From: Rhodobacter aestuarii
GTDB lineage: Bacteria; Pseudomonadota; Alphaproteobacteria; Rhodobacterales; Rhodobacteraceae
NCBI RefSeq assembly: GCF_900156655.1
Contig: NZ_FTOG01000007.1
Coordinates: 124,001-188,000, forward strand
Length of the DNA: 64,000 bases
Direction: 5' to 3'
Numbering within the stretch: the stretch's first letter is position 1; each line of letters starts with the position of its first letter. The notes beneath the pieces are model-generated. The model did not search any database. It was given only the letters and a program-made list of their open reading frames with translations, and had not been told where the DNA came from. Positions 1-8,703 of this stretch are shown here, one piece after another. Position numbers and translations under genes: made by a program.

Positions 1-221
1 GGAGCCTGAAACGGCACCAAATCGCCCCGACGCAACGCAAGATAATCGGCGAGGTTGCGGGCAGAAGGCATGAACTCGGGGCGACGGATCATCCCGTCCC
101 AACCTTCAAGCGTCGCCTCTGAGCGGCGCACCAGATCGGCGCGCAGCACTTCAAGCGCGCGTTGCAGCCCCCGCGCCTGCGCGCGACGTTCCCGAATTTC
201 AACCTCTGCAAGACTCATCAT
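1..221 (-). CDS. Probable pyruvate kinase, N-terminal fragment (cut by window edge)
   Basis: Only the first 73 or so residues are in the window; the gene continues past base 1. The frame opens at two adjacent ATG codons (221 and 218), 4 or 7 bases after a GAGGAG ribosome site, so either may be used. The visible part is helical and charged and contains PSARNLADYLALRRGDL. From memory, this resembles the N-terminal extension of the long pyruvate kinases of Alphaproteobacteria, which carry a similar NLAHYLALR-type segment ahead of the barrel. No catalytic region is visible, so the assignment rests on this one motif. It is divergent from lysC with about 180 bases between, which should hold both promoters. 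Confidence 0.55.
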   Translation of the reverse strand, partial: MMSLAEVEIRERRAQARGLQRALEVLRADLVRRSEATLEGWDGMIRRPEFMPSARNLADYLALRRGDLVPFQA

Positions 222-402
222 CTTTCTCCTCACGTCTTGCTTTTGGGCTATCGTCTCGCCGTAACGACAGGGTGACAAAGCCGCGACATCCCGCCGCGAA
301 CAAAGGCTTGTGAAGCGGGTGAAACCCTTGCAAGCGCGCCTGCCTTCCGATAGCAGGAGCGCGAACCCGGACGCAGGGTCCGGCGCAGGATTGGAGGGGA
401 AG

Positions 403-1665
403 ATGCCGCTTCTCGTGATGAAATTCGGCGGCACCTCGGTGGCTGATCTCGACCGCATTGCCAATGCGGCGGCAAAGGTCAAACGCGAGGTCGAACGCGG
501 CTACGATGTGATCGTGATCGTCTCGGCCATGTCGGGCAAGACGAACGAACTCGTGGGCTGGGTCGAGGGCACTTCCCCGCTTTATGACGCGCGCGAATAT
601 GACGCCGTCGTGGCCAGCGGTGAAAATGTGACCGCCGGTCTGATGGCGCTGCGTTTGCAAGAAATGGGCGTGTCGGCGCGCAGCTGGCAAGGCTGGCAAG
701 TGCCGATCCACACCACCTCGGCGCATGGCTCGGCACGGTTCATGTCGATCCCGCGCGAGAACCTTGATGCGAAATTCGCCGAAGGGTTCAAGGTTGCGGT
801 GGTGGCGGGCTTCCAAGGCATTTCCGCCGAAGGCCGCATTACCACGCTGGGTCGTGGCGGTTCGGATACCACGGCGGTGGCCTTTGCGGCGGCCTTTGGC
901 GCGGAACGCTGCGATATTTATACCGATGTCGATGGCGTCTACACCACCGACCCGCGGATTTCCTCCAAAGCGCGCAAGCTTGATAAGATCGCCTTTGAGG
1001 AAATGCTCGAATTGGCCTCGCTTGGTGCGAAGGTCTTGCAGACCCGTTCCGTGGAACTGGCGATGCGTTACAATGTGCGCCTGCGGGTGCTCTCGTCCTT
1101 CGAGGACACCGACGAAACTTCTGGAACCCTTGTCTGCGGTGAGGATGAAATCATGGAATCGAAAGTCGTCTCGGGCGTCGCTTATTCGCGCGATGAAGCC
1201 AAGATCACCCTCTTCACCATCGAAGATCGCCCCGGCGTGGCGCAGGCGATCTTTGGTCCGCTTTCCGAAGCGGGGGTCAACGTGGACATGATCGTCCAGA
1301 ACATTTCGGAAAAGGATTATGACGAGGCGCACCCTGGTGCGGTGACCGACATGACCTTCTCTTGCCCGATCAACCAAGTCGCGCGCGCGCAAAAAGCGCT
1401 CGAGGAAGCTGTGGCGGCTGGCAAGATCAAATATGACGAGCTGATCATCGACACCGAGGTCGCGAAGGTCTCGGTTGTGGGGATCGGCATGCGCTCGCAA
1501 GTGGGTGTGGCGGCGCGCAGCTTTGCCGCATTGGCCGCCGAAGGCATTAATATCAAGGTCATCTCCACCTCCGAAATCAAGATTTCGGTGCTGATCGACC
1601 GGAAATATATGGAACTGGCGGTGCAAGCCCTCCATGATGCGTTCGAGCTGGAGAAATCGGCCTGA
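403..1665 (+). CDS. lysC: Aspartate kinase
   Basis: Phosphorylates L-aspartate, the first step towards lysine, threonine, methionine and diaminopimelate; cytoplasmic. The product is 420 residues, normal for the single-function enzyme. It begins MPLLVMKFGGTS, the amino-acid-kinase signature, and has GRGGSDTT at residues 150-157 followed by the DIYTDVDGVYT segment. Two ACT regulatory domains fill the last 150 residues (LFTIEDRPGVAQ and VSVVGIGMRSQVGV), so allosteric feedback control is expected. I chose the ATG at 403 because GGAGGGG lies just before it; an upstream in-frame ATG at 310 adds a non-conserved stretch. ptsP starts 45 bases downstream and is probably co-transcribed. Confidence 0.96.
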   Translation: MPLLVMKFGGTSVADLDRIANAAAKVKREVERGYDVIVIVSAMSGKTNELVGWVEGTSPLYDAREYDAVVASGENVTAGLMALRLQEMGVSARSWQGWQVPIHTTSAHGSARFMSIPRENLDAKFAEGFKVAVVAGFQGISAEGRITTLGRGGSDTTAVAFAAAFGAERCDIYTDVDGVYTTDPRISSKARKLDKIAFEEMLELASLGAKVLQTRSVELAMRYNVRLRVLSSFEDTDETSGTLVCGEDEIMESKVVSGVAYSRDEAKITLFTIEDRPGVAQAIFGPLSEAGVNVDMIVQNISEKDYDEAHPGAVTDMTFSCPINQVARAQKALEEAVAAGKIKYDELIIDTEVAKVSVVGIGMRSQVGVAARSFAALAAEGINIKVISTSEIKISVLIDRKYMELAVQALHDAFELEKSA

Positions 1666-1710
1666 GCTGATCGAGGTCAGGCCCTTGGCAGAAGACGGGG
1701 GCGTCAACGC

Positions 1711-3951
1711 ATGGTAGAGCGTCGCGACACAGACAGCCGGACGCTGCTGCGCCGGCTGCGTGACACGCTTGCCACCCCCGGTGGCGGGCAAGATCGGCTG
1801 GACCATATCACCCATCTGATCGCGGATTCGATGCACACGCAGGTGTGCTCGATCTACCTGTTCCGCGACCCCGAAACGCTGGAGCTTTGCGCCACCGAAG
1901 GTCTGAACCCTGAAGCCGTGCACCAAGTGCGGATGCGGCTCGGGGAAGGTCTTGTAGGGCGCGTTGCGCGCACGGGCGTGGCGGTGAACACGGGGGATGC
2001 GCCCTCGGAACCCGGTTTCCGCTACATGCCCGAAACTGGCGAAGAGATTTATTCGAGCTTCCTTGGGGTGCCGATCCAACGCGTGGGCGAAAAGCTCGGC
2101 GTCTTGGTCGTGCAGTCGCGCGAGGCACGCGAATTTTCCGAAGACGAGGTCTACGGCCTCGAAGTCGTGGCGATGGTGATCGCCGAAATGACCGAGCTTG
2201 GCGCTTTCACTGGTGATCAGGGCGGCATTGGGTCGGCGCATCGGTTCCCGGTCATGTTCCGTGGCGCGACCGGACAAGAGGGGGCTGCCGAGGGCCGCGT
2301 TTGGCTGCATGAGCCGCGCGTTGTGGTGGCGAACCCGGTGGGCGACGACCCCGACGCGGAAAAGGCGCGGCTGGAAGAGGCCGTGGCCACGCTGCAAGCC
2401 CATATCGACGAAATGCTGATTGGCTCTGCCGCAATGGATAAAGAGCAGCGCCAGATCCTTGAAGCTTACAAGATGCTCGCCCATTCGCGTGGTTGGGTGC
2501 GGCGGATGTGCGAAGATATTGACCTTGGCCTTTCGGCCGAGGCGGCGGTGGAGAAAGAACAATCCACGGCGCGAGCACGGCTTGAACAATCGACCGATGC
2601 CTATCTGCGCGAGCGGTTGCATGACCTTGATGACCTGTCGAACCGTCTGCTGCGGCTGTTGACGGGGCAGGGCAAGGATACCGGGGCGGAACTCCCCGAA
2701 AACCCGGTGCTGGTGGCGCGCAACATTGGCCCGGCGGAACTGCTTGATTACGGGCGCAAGCTCAAGGGCGTGGTGCTTGAAGAGGGCTCGGTTGGCAGCC
2801 ATGCGGCGATTGTCGCGCGCGCGCTTGCTATTCCGCTCGTGATCCATGCTGCCCGCGTCACCAATGAGGCACTCAACGGTGACCAGATCTTGGTCGATGG
2901 CGATCAGGGCATCGTGCATTTGCGGCCCGAAGAAAGTGTGGCCGGGGCTTTTCGCGATAAAATCGCGATGCAGGCCGAGGCGCAAAAACGCTATGCCGAT
3001 CTGCGTGGTGTGCCGGCACAGGACAAATCTGGCCAAAATGTCAGCCTGATGATGAACGCGGGGCTGATGGCCGATCTGCCCTCGCTCAACAGTTCCGGCG
3101 CGGATGGGGTGGGCCTGTTCCGCACAGAGTTGCAATTCCTGATCCGGTCGCGCGTGCCGCGCCGGGGCGAGTTGGCGGCGCTTTACAAGCGGGTGATTGA
3201 TGCGGCGCAAGGCGCGCCGGTGCAATTCCGCACGCTTGATATCGGCTCTGACAAAGTCGTGCCCTATATGAAGCCGCAAGAAGAGCCGAACCCGGCCATG
3301 GGCTGGCGCGCGATCCGCGTGGGGTTGGATAAACCCGGCGTGTTGCGAATGCAGCTTCAGGCGTTGATCCGCGCCTCGGAAGGGCGGCCCTTGTCGGTGA
3401 TGTTCCCCTTTATCGCCGCGCCTGACGAATTTAACACCGCCAAGGCGATGTTGATGCGCGAGATCGACCGCGAGTCGACCCTCAATCGCCCAGTCCCGCG
3501 CGATGTGCGTGTGGGGGCGATGTTGGAAACGCCCTCGCTTGCTTTCGCGCCCGACAGCTTCTTTGCCGCCTGCGATTTCATTTCGATTGGCGGCAATGAT
3601 CTCAAGCAGTTCTTCTTTGCGGCAGACCGCGAGAACGAGCGGGTGCGGCGGCGCTATGATACGCTCGACGTCAGCTTCTTGGCCTTTATCGAGGCGATCA
3701 TTGCGCGTTGTAACGCCAATGATGTGGCGCTGAGCTTTTGTGGCGAAGATGCGGGCCGCCCGATTGAGGCGCTCACCTTCGCGGCTTTGGGGCTGCGCAC
3801 GCTCTCGATGCGTCCGGCCTCTATCGGCCCGGTGAAGCACTTGATCCGGCGTGTCGATCTTGCGGTCTTGAAGCAGGTGATTGATGCCGCGCGTGCGCGT
3901 GGTGACCAATCCGTGCGCCACGCCGTGACAGCGTGGCTGGCCAGCCAATAG
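1711..3951 (+). CDS. ptsP: Phosphoenolpyruvate-protein phosphotransferase, nitrogen PTS type (EI-Ntr)
   Basis: First enzyme of the regulatory nitrogen phosphotransferase system: it takes phosphate from PEP and passes it to an HPr-like protein and then to EIIA-Ntr, as a signal rather than for sugar uptake. The 746 residues start with a GAF domain (about 1-170), then the phosphohistidine domain with SHAAIVAR (phospho-accepting His364), then the PEP-binding barrel (DGVGLFRTE; GGNDLKQF; SFCGEDAGRP with Cys677). The GAF domain is what separates PtsP from sugar-type EI. The canonical G-T-S-H motif reads G-S-H here, with the histidine kept. No ptsN or ptsH lies in this window. glnD at 43.9 kb is the other nitrogen-signalling gene present. 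Confidence 0.95.
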   Translation: MVERRDTDSRTLLRRLRDTLATPGGGQDRLDHITHLIADSMHTQVCSIYLFRDPETLELCATEGLNPEAVHQVRMRLGEGLVGRVARTGVAVNTGDAPSEPGFRYMPETGEEIYSSFLGVPIQRVGEKLGVLVVQSREAREFSEDEVYGLEVVAMVIAEMTELGAFTGDQGGIGSAHRFPVMFRGATGQEGAAEGRVWLHEPRVVVANPVGDDPDAEKARLEEAVATLQAHIDEMLIGSAAMDKEQRQILEAYKMLAHSRGWVRRMCEDIDLGLSAEAAVEKEQSTARARLEQSTDAYLRERLHDLDDLSNRLLRLLTGQGKDTGAELPENPVLVARNIGPAELLDYGRKLKGVVLEEGSVGSHAAIVARALAIPLVIHAARVTNEALNGDQILVDGDQGIVHLRPEESVAGAFRDKIAMQAEAQKRYADLRGVPAQDKSGQNVSLMMNAGLMADLPSLNSSGADGVGLFRTELQFLIRSRVPRRGELAALYKRVIDAAQGAPVQFRTLDIGSDKVVPYMKPQEEPNPAMGWRAIRVGLDKPGVLRMQLQALIRASEGRPLSVMFPFIAAPDEFNTAKAMLMREIDRESTLNRPVPRDVRVGAMLETPSLAFAPDSFFAACDFISIGGNDLKQFFFAADRENERVRRRYDTLDVSFLAFIEAIIARCNANDVALSFCGEDAGRPIEALTFAALGLRTLSMRPASIGPVKHLIRRVDLAVLKQVIDAARARGDQSVRHAVTAWLASQ

Positions 3952-3966
3952 AAGCGAAAACGCGCT

Positions 3967-4233
3967 TTAGTGCACGGTCAGGTCGCTGAGTTCGTGCAAG
4001 ATGGCGCGGTTGCGGCACCAATCCGGCGTCTCGCCCGCAGCGGGCGAGCTGCCCGCCAGATAGGCCATACAGCCATCGACCCCAGGGCATTCGCGGCACC
4101 GCGTGATCATCGAGGCAAAATCGGCCTGTGTTAGATTGCCGTCATGCATCGCCTCGGTCAGATTCACGCCCAATCGCCGCGCCATCCCGCGGGTGATCCA
4201 GAAGTGCAAATCCAAATTGCCCTGTGCGCCCAT
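3967..4233 (-). CDS. Small four-cysteine protein of DUF6455 type (paralogue A)
   Basis: An 88-residue protein of unknown function. The start at 4233 follows an AAGGAGGA ribosome site; an upstream ATG at 4269 would overlap the neighbour and add non-conserved residues. Cysteines 46, 49, 55 and 73 form C-x2-C-x5-C-x17-C (CRECPGVDGC, then WCRNR). The adjacent protein has the same spacing of the first three, so the two are paralogues: both have a LGxNLTE helix near residues 21-27 and end the motif with C-x-NR. I recognise the pattern as the DUF6455 family common in Rhodobacteraceae, sometimes mislabelled adenylosuccinate lyase. The cysteines could bind a metal or an Fe-S cluster; that is inference. 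Probably co-transcribed with the gene just upstream. Confidence 0.8.
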   Translation of the reverse strand: MGAQGNLDLHFWITRGMARRLGVNLTEAMHDGNLTQADFASMITRCRECPGVDGCMAYLAGSSPAAGETPDWCRNRAILHELSDLTVH

Positions 4234-4234
4234 C

Positions 4235-4558
4235 CTATCCTCCTTGAGCGACCTCCGTCGCCAGTTCATCCTCAGCGCGCTGGTGCCGCAGACGCGCCAT
4301 CATCATGCGGTTGGTGCAATAGCCGGGCGTATCGCTCATCGGCGCGGCATTGCGATCAACACCGGCTTCGGCATGTTCCGCCAGCCAATGCAGGCACTCT
4401 CCGGGTTCACTGCAGCTTGCGCAGCGAACCACCGCTTCGCGCCACTCGTCACCGCTGATTTTGCCACGGATCATCATCTCGGTGAGATTGATGCCGAGCA
4501 CTTGCGCCATGCGGTTCATCAGCGAGGCGTGGCGATTGAGGGTTTTCCGTCCGTACAT
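4235..4558 (-). CDS. Small four-cysteine protein of DUF6455 type (paralogue B)
   Basis: A 107-residue protein, function unknown. Cysteines 46, 49, 55 and 81 give C-x2-C-x5-C-x25-C (CASCSEPGEC, then YCTNR). The first three align exactly with the neighbouring paralogue and the last spacing differs by eight residues. No signal peptide or membrane segment is visible, so it is probably cytoplasmic. It is the first gene of a two-gene leftward operon, one base from paralogue A. About 58-71 bases upstream of its start is a near-perfect FNR-type palindrome, so oxygen-dependent regulation is likely. The C-terminal tail is rich in Glu and Ala and not shared with its partner. Confidence 0.8.
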   Translation of the reverse strand: MYGRKTLNRHASLMNRMAQVLGINLTEMMIRGKISGDEWREAVVRCASCSEPGECLHWLAEHAEAGVDRNAAPMSDTPGYCTNRMMMARLRHQRAEDELATEVAQGG

Positions 4559-4615
4559 GGTCAGTCCTTTGCGGGCAGAGTTGCGCCATGCTCGTTTTAG
4601 AGGGCGCTTGTTGCC

Positions 4616-4629
4616 ATGATTCAGATCAA
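4616..4629. promoter_or_regulatory. FNR/FnrL-type binding site upstream of the four-cysteine pair
   Basis: Read on the minus strand the site is TTGATCTGAATCAT, matching the FNR consensus TTGAT-N4-ATCAA at nine of ten positions. Its centre is about 64 bases before the start codon at 4558, which would suit an activator near -40 if the leader is about 25 bases. Exactly the same 14 bases occur at 14933-14946 before another small gene. Confidence 0.7.
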
Positions 4630-4687
4630 AGCCCCCGGAGGTGGGGCTTTGGGGAGCCTAACTCACAGAGGCGTGAGGAAAAAGTGA

Positions 4688-5446
4688 TTAGATGCCGCTG
4701 CCAGATTTTGCACCCGCACGCAGCTGCGCCACGGTGCGACGCACCAATGCGATGCGCTCTGCGTTGGAGGGATGCGTGCCAAGGAAGCTGTGGCCCGGAT
4801 CGGCGAGTCGCGTGAAGAACAGCGCCCCATGCGCGGGATCATAGCCCGCATTCCACGCGATGATCGTGCCGAGCTTATCGGCTTGCAGTTCATAATCTTT
4901 GGAATAGCGTCGCGCGCCGAGTTCGGCACCGAAATCCTGCGCCTGTTGGATCGTGCTTTCGTCGCCCCCCGAAGCAGCGGCAAGCGCTCCCATGATCAAG
5001 GCGCCGCGATTGGCATCGGTGCTTTTGGCTTCAAGGTGGCCCAAAATGTAATGCGCCGCCTCATGCCCCATCACAAAAGCCAGTTCATCGCGGTTCCGCG
5101 CCTCAGCGATCAGTGCAAGGTTGAAGGCCACCACGGGACGGCCGCGCCGATCCACGGTTTGCAATGCGTTGGGCGTGCTGTCGGGGCGGTCATCGACCAT
5201 CACCTGATAGTCGCAGTTGCGCCCGCGCGTCCGCGCGCGGCATTCGCGCTCGATCCGGGGTTCCATGTCGGCGGCTACGGCGATGAAGTTTTGGGCAGCT
5301 TGTTTGGCACTTGGCCCCGGTTCCGCGCTCACGACGGGCGGCCCCGAGTGCGGCAGCGGCGTGCGGACAACGGTTCCCGGCGGCGCCTCGCAAGCGGCCA
5401 GCATGATCGGCAGGAAAAGACAGGCAAACAGTCGGTTGCGATACAT
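4688..5446 (-). CDS. M48-family zinc metallopeptidase, lipoprotein
   Basis: A 252-residue envelope protease of the M48 (Oma1/HtpX/BepA-like) type, probably involved in periplasmic protein quality control. The start at 5446 gives a lipoprotein signal peptide (MYRNRLFACLFLPIMLAAC, lipobox LAAC), which decided the start over an ATG at 5473. The zinc site is GHEAAH (HExxH), with the third ligand in YELQAD about 65 residues later. There is no transmembrane helix beyond the signal, so this is a small secreted peptidase domain without the TPR repeats of BepA. It is leftward and its end is 130 bases from paralogue B. The substrate cannot be read from sequence. Confidence 0.88.
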   Translation of the reverse strand: MYRNRLFACLFLPIMLAACEAPPGTVVRTPLPHSGPPVVSAEPGPSAKQAAQNFIAVAADMEPRIERECRARTRGRNCDYQVMVDDRPDSTPNALQTVDRRGRPVVAFNLALIAEARNRDELAFVMGHEAAHYILGHLEAKSTDANRGALIMGALAAASGGDESTIQQAQDFGAELGARRYSKDYELQADKLGTIIAWNAGYDPAHGALFFTRLADPGHSFLGTHPSNAERIALVRRTVAQLRAGAKSGSGI

Positions 5447-5569
5447 GCATAGGCCTCGAAATCGTGAGTCCATGTTATCGGCCCGTGTGCCGCTTGCGCA
5501 ACGCGCAAAGACGTGAAGGGCCGAAACTTTACCCTTGCCGCTGCAAAATGCTGCGCTAGCATCGTGGGT

Positions 5570-5824
5570 ATGTTTACAATCGAGCACGAATTCGACGCCA
5601 CCGTGATCACCCTTGTCGATGAAGGGGATGATCCGCGCGATTACTTGCAAGAAGACATCACGATCCAGTCGTTTGAAGACTGCGTTGTGGTGGAGCAACT
5701 GGATGAAAACACGGAAATCGTGATGCGGGTGGTGTTCTCGCACGCGCAACTGCGGGAACTGGCCGCGGCGCTGGATCTGCCCGAGGGGGTTTACCGGCTG
5801 CAAAACCGCAAGCCCAAAGCCTGA
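5570..5824 (+). CDS. Small acidic conserved-type hypothetical protein
   Basis: An 84-residue acidic protein that I do not recognise. It starts MFTIEHEFDATVITLVDEG and has no signal peptide, membrane segment or cysteine motif; the pattern of short beta strands suggests a compact soluble domain. The ATG at 5570 has only a weak GTGGGT before it, while the longer frame from 5513 reads through sequence of different character. Support for it being real comes from its position: it is divergent from the M48 gene and ends exactly at a strong terminator shared with panC. Function unknown. Confidence 0.6.
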   Translation: MFTIEHEFDATVITLVDEGDDPRDYLQEDITIQSFEDCVVVEQLDENTEIVMRVVFSHAQLRELAAALDLPEGVYRLQNRKPKA

Positions 5825-5836
5825 GCTTGCGGTTTC
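5802..5836. terminator. Bidirectional terminator between the small acidic gene and panC
   Basis: A perfect 10-base stem, AAACCGCAAG (5803-5812) pairing with CTTGCGGTTT (5826-5835), with A and T runs on opposite sides, so it can work in both directions. It overlaps the last codons of the rightward gene and lies just past the end of panC. Confidence 0.75.
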
Positions 5837-5845
5837 AGATACGGA

Positions 5846-6685
5846 TCAGACCGCGATATTGTCGATCAAGCGCACATCGCCAAGCATGACCGCGGCGAGC
5901 ATCCGCGCGGGTTCGGACAGGCTTTCCAGCGGGCGCAGCCCGTCCGCCGTGCGCAGTTCCAAATAATCCCAAGTGCCAAAGCCCTCAGCCTGAAGGGCGT
6001 CTTTCGCGGCGTTGAGAGCTGTCTCAACCGGTGTGCCTGCGCGAATCGCTTCGGCGGCGGCTTGCATTTGGGCGTGCAGCTTGGGGGCGCTGGCGCGTTC
6101 TTCGCTCGTCAGACGCACATTGCGTGACGACATCGCCAGCCCGTCCTCTTCGCGGATGGTCGGGCAGCCGATGATGCGGATCGGAATGTTCAGGTCTTCG
6201 ACCAGCCGTTTGACGACTTGCAACTGCTGCCAGTCTTTTTCGCCAAAGAAGGCGCGGCCCGCTTGGGTCATACCAAAAAGCTTGCTGACAACGGTTGCCA
6301 CCCCATCGAAGTGACCGGGGCGAAATGCGCCTTCCAAAGGTTCGGAAATTCCGGAAACGGAAACTTTCGTTGCAAAACCATTGGGGTAGACTTCATCAAC
6401 CCCCGGCGCAAAGAGCACGTCGACCCCTTCCGCCTCCAAAAGCGCCAGATCATGCGCCTCGTCGCGGGGGTATTTGGTTAGGTCATCGGGGTTATTGAAC
6501 TGCATCGGGTTGACGAAGATCGTCACGATCACCCGGTCCGATTGTTTGCGGGCCTCGCGCACAAGGCTCATATGCCCATCATGCAGCGCGCCCATCGTGG
6601 GGACCACGCCCACCAACATGCCGGACCGTTTCCAGGTTGCCACCTTCTCGCGCAATTCAGCGGAAGAGCGGATCACTTGGGTCAT
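5846..6685 (-). CDS. panC: Pantoate--beta-alanine ligase (pantothenate synthetase)
   Basis: Joins pantoate and beta-alanine using ATP to make pantothenate, precursor of coenzyme A; cytoplasmic. The 279 residues match the family length. Visible motifs are [10 protein letters not shown] (the HIGH-like ATP site) near residue 30, [17 protein letters not shown] and [10 protein letters not shown] (the KMSKS-like region). Its ATG overlaps the panB stop by four bases (ATGA), so the two are translationally coupled with panB first. coaBC at 35 kb supplies later steps of the same pathway but lies in a different operon. Confidence 0.97.
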   Translation of the reverse strand: MTQVIRSSAELREKVATWKRSGMLVGVVPTMGALHDGHMSLVREARKQSDRVIVTIFVNPMQFNNPDDLTKYPRDEAHDLALLEAEGVDVLFAPGVDEVYPNGFATKVSVSGISEPLEGAFRPGHFDGVATVVSKLFGMTQAGRAFFGEKDWQQLQVVKRLVEDLNIPIRIIGCPTIREEDGLAMSSRNVRLTSEERASAPKLHAQMQAAAEAIRAGTPVETALNAAKDALQAEGFGTWDYLELRTADGLRPLESLSEPARMLAAVMLGDVRLIDNIAV

Positions 6686-7506
6686 TTGCCTGCCTCATCA
6701 AAGAAAGAATGTTCTGCGGCGGGGAAGCTGCGCGCACGCACTTCGGCGGCGTAATCGGCCACGGCTTGCACGGCGGTTTTGCCAAGCTCCGCGTAGCGTT
6801 TGACGAATTTCGGTTTGAACTCGGCAAAGAGGCCCAGCATGTCGTCAATCACCAGCACCTGCCCGTCACAGTCCACGCCGGCTCCAATGCCGATGGTGGG
6901 AATCGTCAACTCGCGCGAAATCTCGCCCGCAAGGCCCGCAGGTACCTTTTCGAGCACCACCGAGAAGGCGCCCGCCTCGGCCACGGCATTGGCATCGGCG
7001 CGCAGACGCGCGGCATCATCGCCCTTGCCCTGCACCTTGTAGCCACCGAGCGTGTTCACCGCCTGAGGTGTGAGCCCAATATGGGCCATCACCGGAATGC
7101 CGCGGGCAACCAAAAAGGCGATGGTCTCGGCCATATGCACGCCGCCTTCCAGCTTCACCGCGCCCGCGCCGGTTTCGGCCATGATCCGCGCGGCATTGCG
7201 AAACGCTTGCGCGGGGCTTTCTTCATAGCTGCCGAAGGGCATATCGATGACCACAAGCGCGTGGTTCGAGCCGCGCATCACCGCTTGGCCGTGCAGGATC
7301 ATCATGTCCATCGTGACGCCGAGCGTCGAAGGCAAGCCATGCAGCACCATGCCAAGCGAATCGCCCACCAAAAGCACGTCGCAATCGGCATCGGCGAGCT
7401 TGGCGACGGGGGTGGTGTAAGCGGTCAACACAACAACAGGTGCCTGCCCTTTTAGGGCGCGGATATCGGTGGGCATCAGCCGTTTCAGGCGAGCGGTGGC
7501 ACTCAT
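6682..7506 (-). CDS. panB: 3-methyl-2-oxobutanoate hydroxymethyltransferase
   Basis: Transfers a hydroxymethyl group from methylene-tetrahydrofolate to ketoisovalerate, giving ketopantoate, the first committed step of pantothenate synthesis. The 274-residue product has [13 protein letters not shown] (metal-binding Asp) near residue 45 and [18 protein letters not shown] near residue 200. The start at 7506 has GGGAGG before it; a longer reading from 7695 adds Arg/Pro-rich non-conserved sequence. It heads the panB-panC operon. The one-carbon donor it uses depends on serine hydroxymethyltransferase, encoded by glyA at 17.2 kb. Confidence 0.97.
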   Translation of the reverse strand: MSATARLKRLMPTDIRALKGQAPVVVLTAYTTPVAKLADADCDVLLVGDSLGMVLHGLPSTLGVTMDMMILHGQAVMRGSNHALVVIDMPFGSYEESPAQAFRNAARIMAETGAGAVKLEGGVHMAETIAFLVARGIPVMAHIGLTPQAVNTLGGYKVQGKGDDAARLRADANAVAEAGAFSVVLEKVPAGLAGEISRELTIPTIGIGAGVDCDGQVLVIDDMLGLFAEFKPKFVKRYAELGKTAVQAVADYAAEVRARSFPAAEHSFFDEAGK

Positions 7507-7616
7507 GGTAAACCTCCCTTTCCTTGCGCGCAGGCATAGACCCTCTGCCCGGGATTTGCAAAGCGGAACGCTGCGGCGCAGCGCGTGCGGAAGGGCTTGC
7601 CTTGGTGGGCGAACAC

Positions 7617-7643
7617 GAAAAAGGGGCGGGAAGACCCGCCCCT
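7617..7643 (-). terminator. Terminator of the L,D-transpeptidase gene
   Basis: A perfect 9-base stem, AGGGGCGGG (7622-7630) with CCCGCCCCT (7635-7643). On the minus strand it is followed by a run of five T, so it is a typical intrinsic terminator for the gene ending at 7664. Confidence 0.8.
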
Positions 7644-7663
7644 GATAGATCCTGTGGAAAAAA

Positions 7664-8512
7664 TCAGTTGGTCGCGCGCTCTTCGGCCGAGGCAACGGCG
7701 GCAGCGTGCTGTTCCGCCTCTAGCTCCTCGGCATCGCGGATCTTGCCTGCTTCCCAAGCCGCCTCATCCGCCGCAATGATCTTTTCGGCATCGGCGGGCA
7801 CGACGTAGCCGCTGTGCAGCTCATGCATCGGGCCTTCCATCTCAAGGCTTTCGGCGCGGGTGCGCACCCGGACCTTGGTGCCGAGTTCGGTTTCATCAAA
7901 CATGTCGATGATGTCTTGGTTGAAGAGCCGAATGCAGCCCGCCGAGGTGGCCTTGCCGATGGACGACGGGTCCATCGTGCCGTGGATGCGGTAATAGGTG
8001 TCGCGCCCATTGCGGTAGAGGTAAAGCGCACGCGCCCCAAGCGGGTTATCCAGCCCACCCTGTAGGCCACCCGCCAGCGGGCCGTAAAGCGCAGGGTCAG
8101 ACCGGACCATCCGCGCCGTCGGTTGCCAATAGGGGTATTCTTCCTTGCGCGATATCACTGCATTGCCAGAAAAACCGCGCCCCTCTTTGCCAACGGCAAT
8201 GCCAAAGCGCATCGCCTTGCCCTCTTCAACAATGTGATAAAGCAGCCGGGCATAGGGGTCGATCACAACGGTTCCCGGTGCTTCGGGGCCCTTATATTCA
8301 ACCCAGCGGCGACGGTTGCGCTCCACCAGATAGGCGGGGTCCACCGCCGGAACGACACGTTCCCCATCCGCACGGGCCTGATATTCGCGCGGCACTGCGG
8401 AAGACGAAGACAGCCCGGCAGGCGTCATCGGATCAGCGGCGCAGCCTGCCAGAAGGGCAGCAGCGACAAGCCCCGCGAAGGGCAAATGAAATCGGGATGA
8501 GAAAAGGGACAC
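7664..8512 (-). CDS. L,D-transpeptidase (YkuD domain) lipoprotein
   Basis: Predicted to make 3-3 cross-links in peptidoglycan or to attach proteins to it; periplasmic. With the proposed GTG start at 8512 the product is 282 residues and begins with a lipoprotein signal ending in LLAGC. The start is uncertain: there is no good ribosome site, but any longer reading buries the signal peptide. The YkuD active site is HGTMD...SAGCIRLFN, with the catalytic Cys about residue 200. The last 70 residues are acidic and Ala/Glu-rich and lie outside the domain. It stands alone in its transcription unit. Confidence 0.88.
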   Translation of the reverse strand: MSLFSSRFHLPFAGLVAAALLAGCAADPMTPAGLSSSSAVPREYQARADGERVVPAVDPAYLVERNRRRWVEYKGPEAPGTVVIDPYARLLYHIVEEGKAMRFGIAVGKEGRGFSGNAVISRKEEYPYWQPTARMVRSDPALYGPLAGGLQGGLDNPLGARALYLYRNGRDTYYRIHGTMDPSSIGKATSAGCIRLFNQDIIDMFDETELGTKVRVRTRAESLEMEGPMHELHSGYVVPADAEKIIAADEAAWEAGKIRDAEELEAEQHAAAVASAEERATN

Positions 8513-8703
8513 GGGGCAGCACCTGTCGAATGAAACGAATCCCCCGGCAGCTGGGGGCTGTGAACCGCAAGGACGCCGTGCATAGGCCCTAAGGTCAACC
8601 CCTTGGGCCGCGGAAACCGCGCCAATCTGCCCGAAATCGGTGCAATCGCGCGGCTGAGGGCATGGCTGATGCGGGGGCAAGCAGTGCTGCCCCCGCGAAA
8701 CGT

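Noticed and set aside
367-383. Hairpin CCGGAC/GTCCGG before lysC, considered as a riboswitch part
   Set aside because: Only a six-base stem with no further conserved structure. I saw nothing like a lysine riboswitch, and such short stems are common in GC-rich DNA.
199-3948. 1249-residue open frame on the minus strand
   Set aside because: It lies antisense to lysC and ptsP, is rich in Arg, His and Pro, and has no domain. It is a by-product of GC-rich codon use on the real genes.
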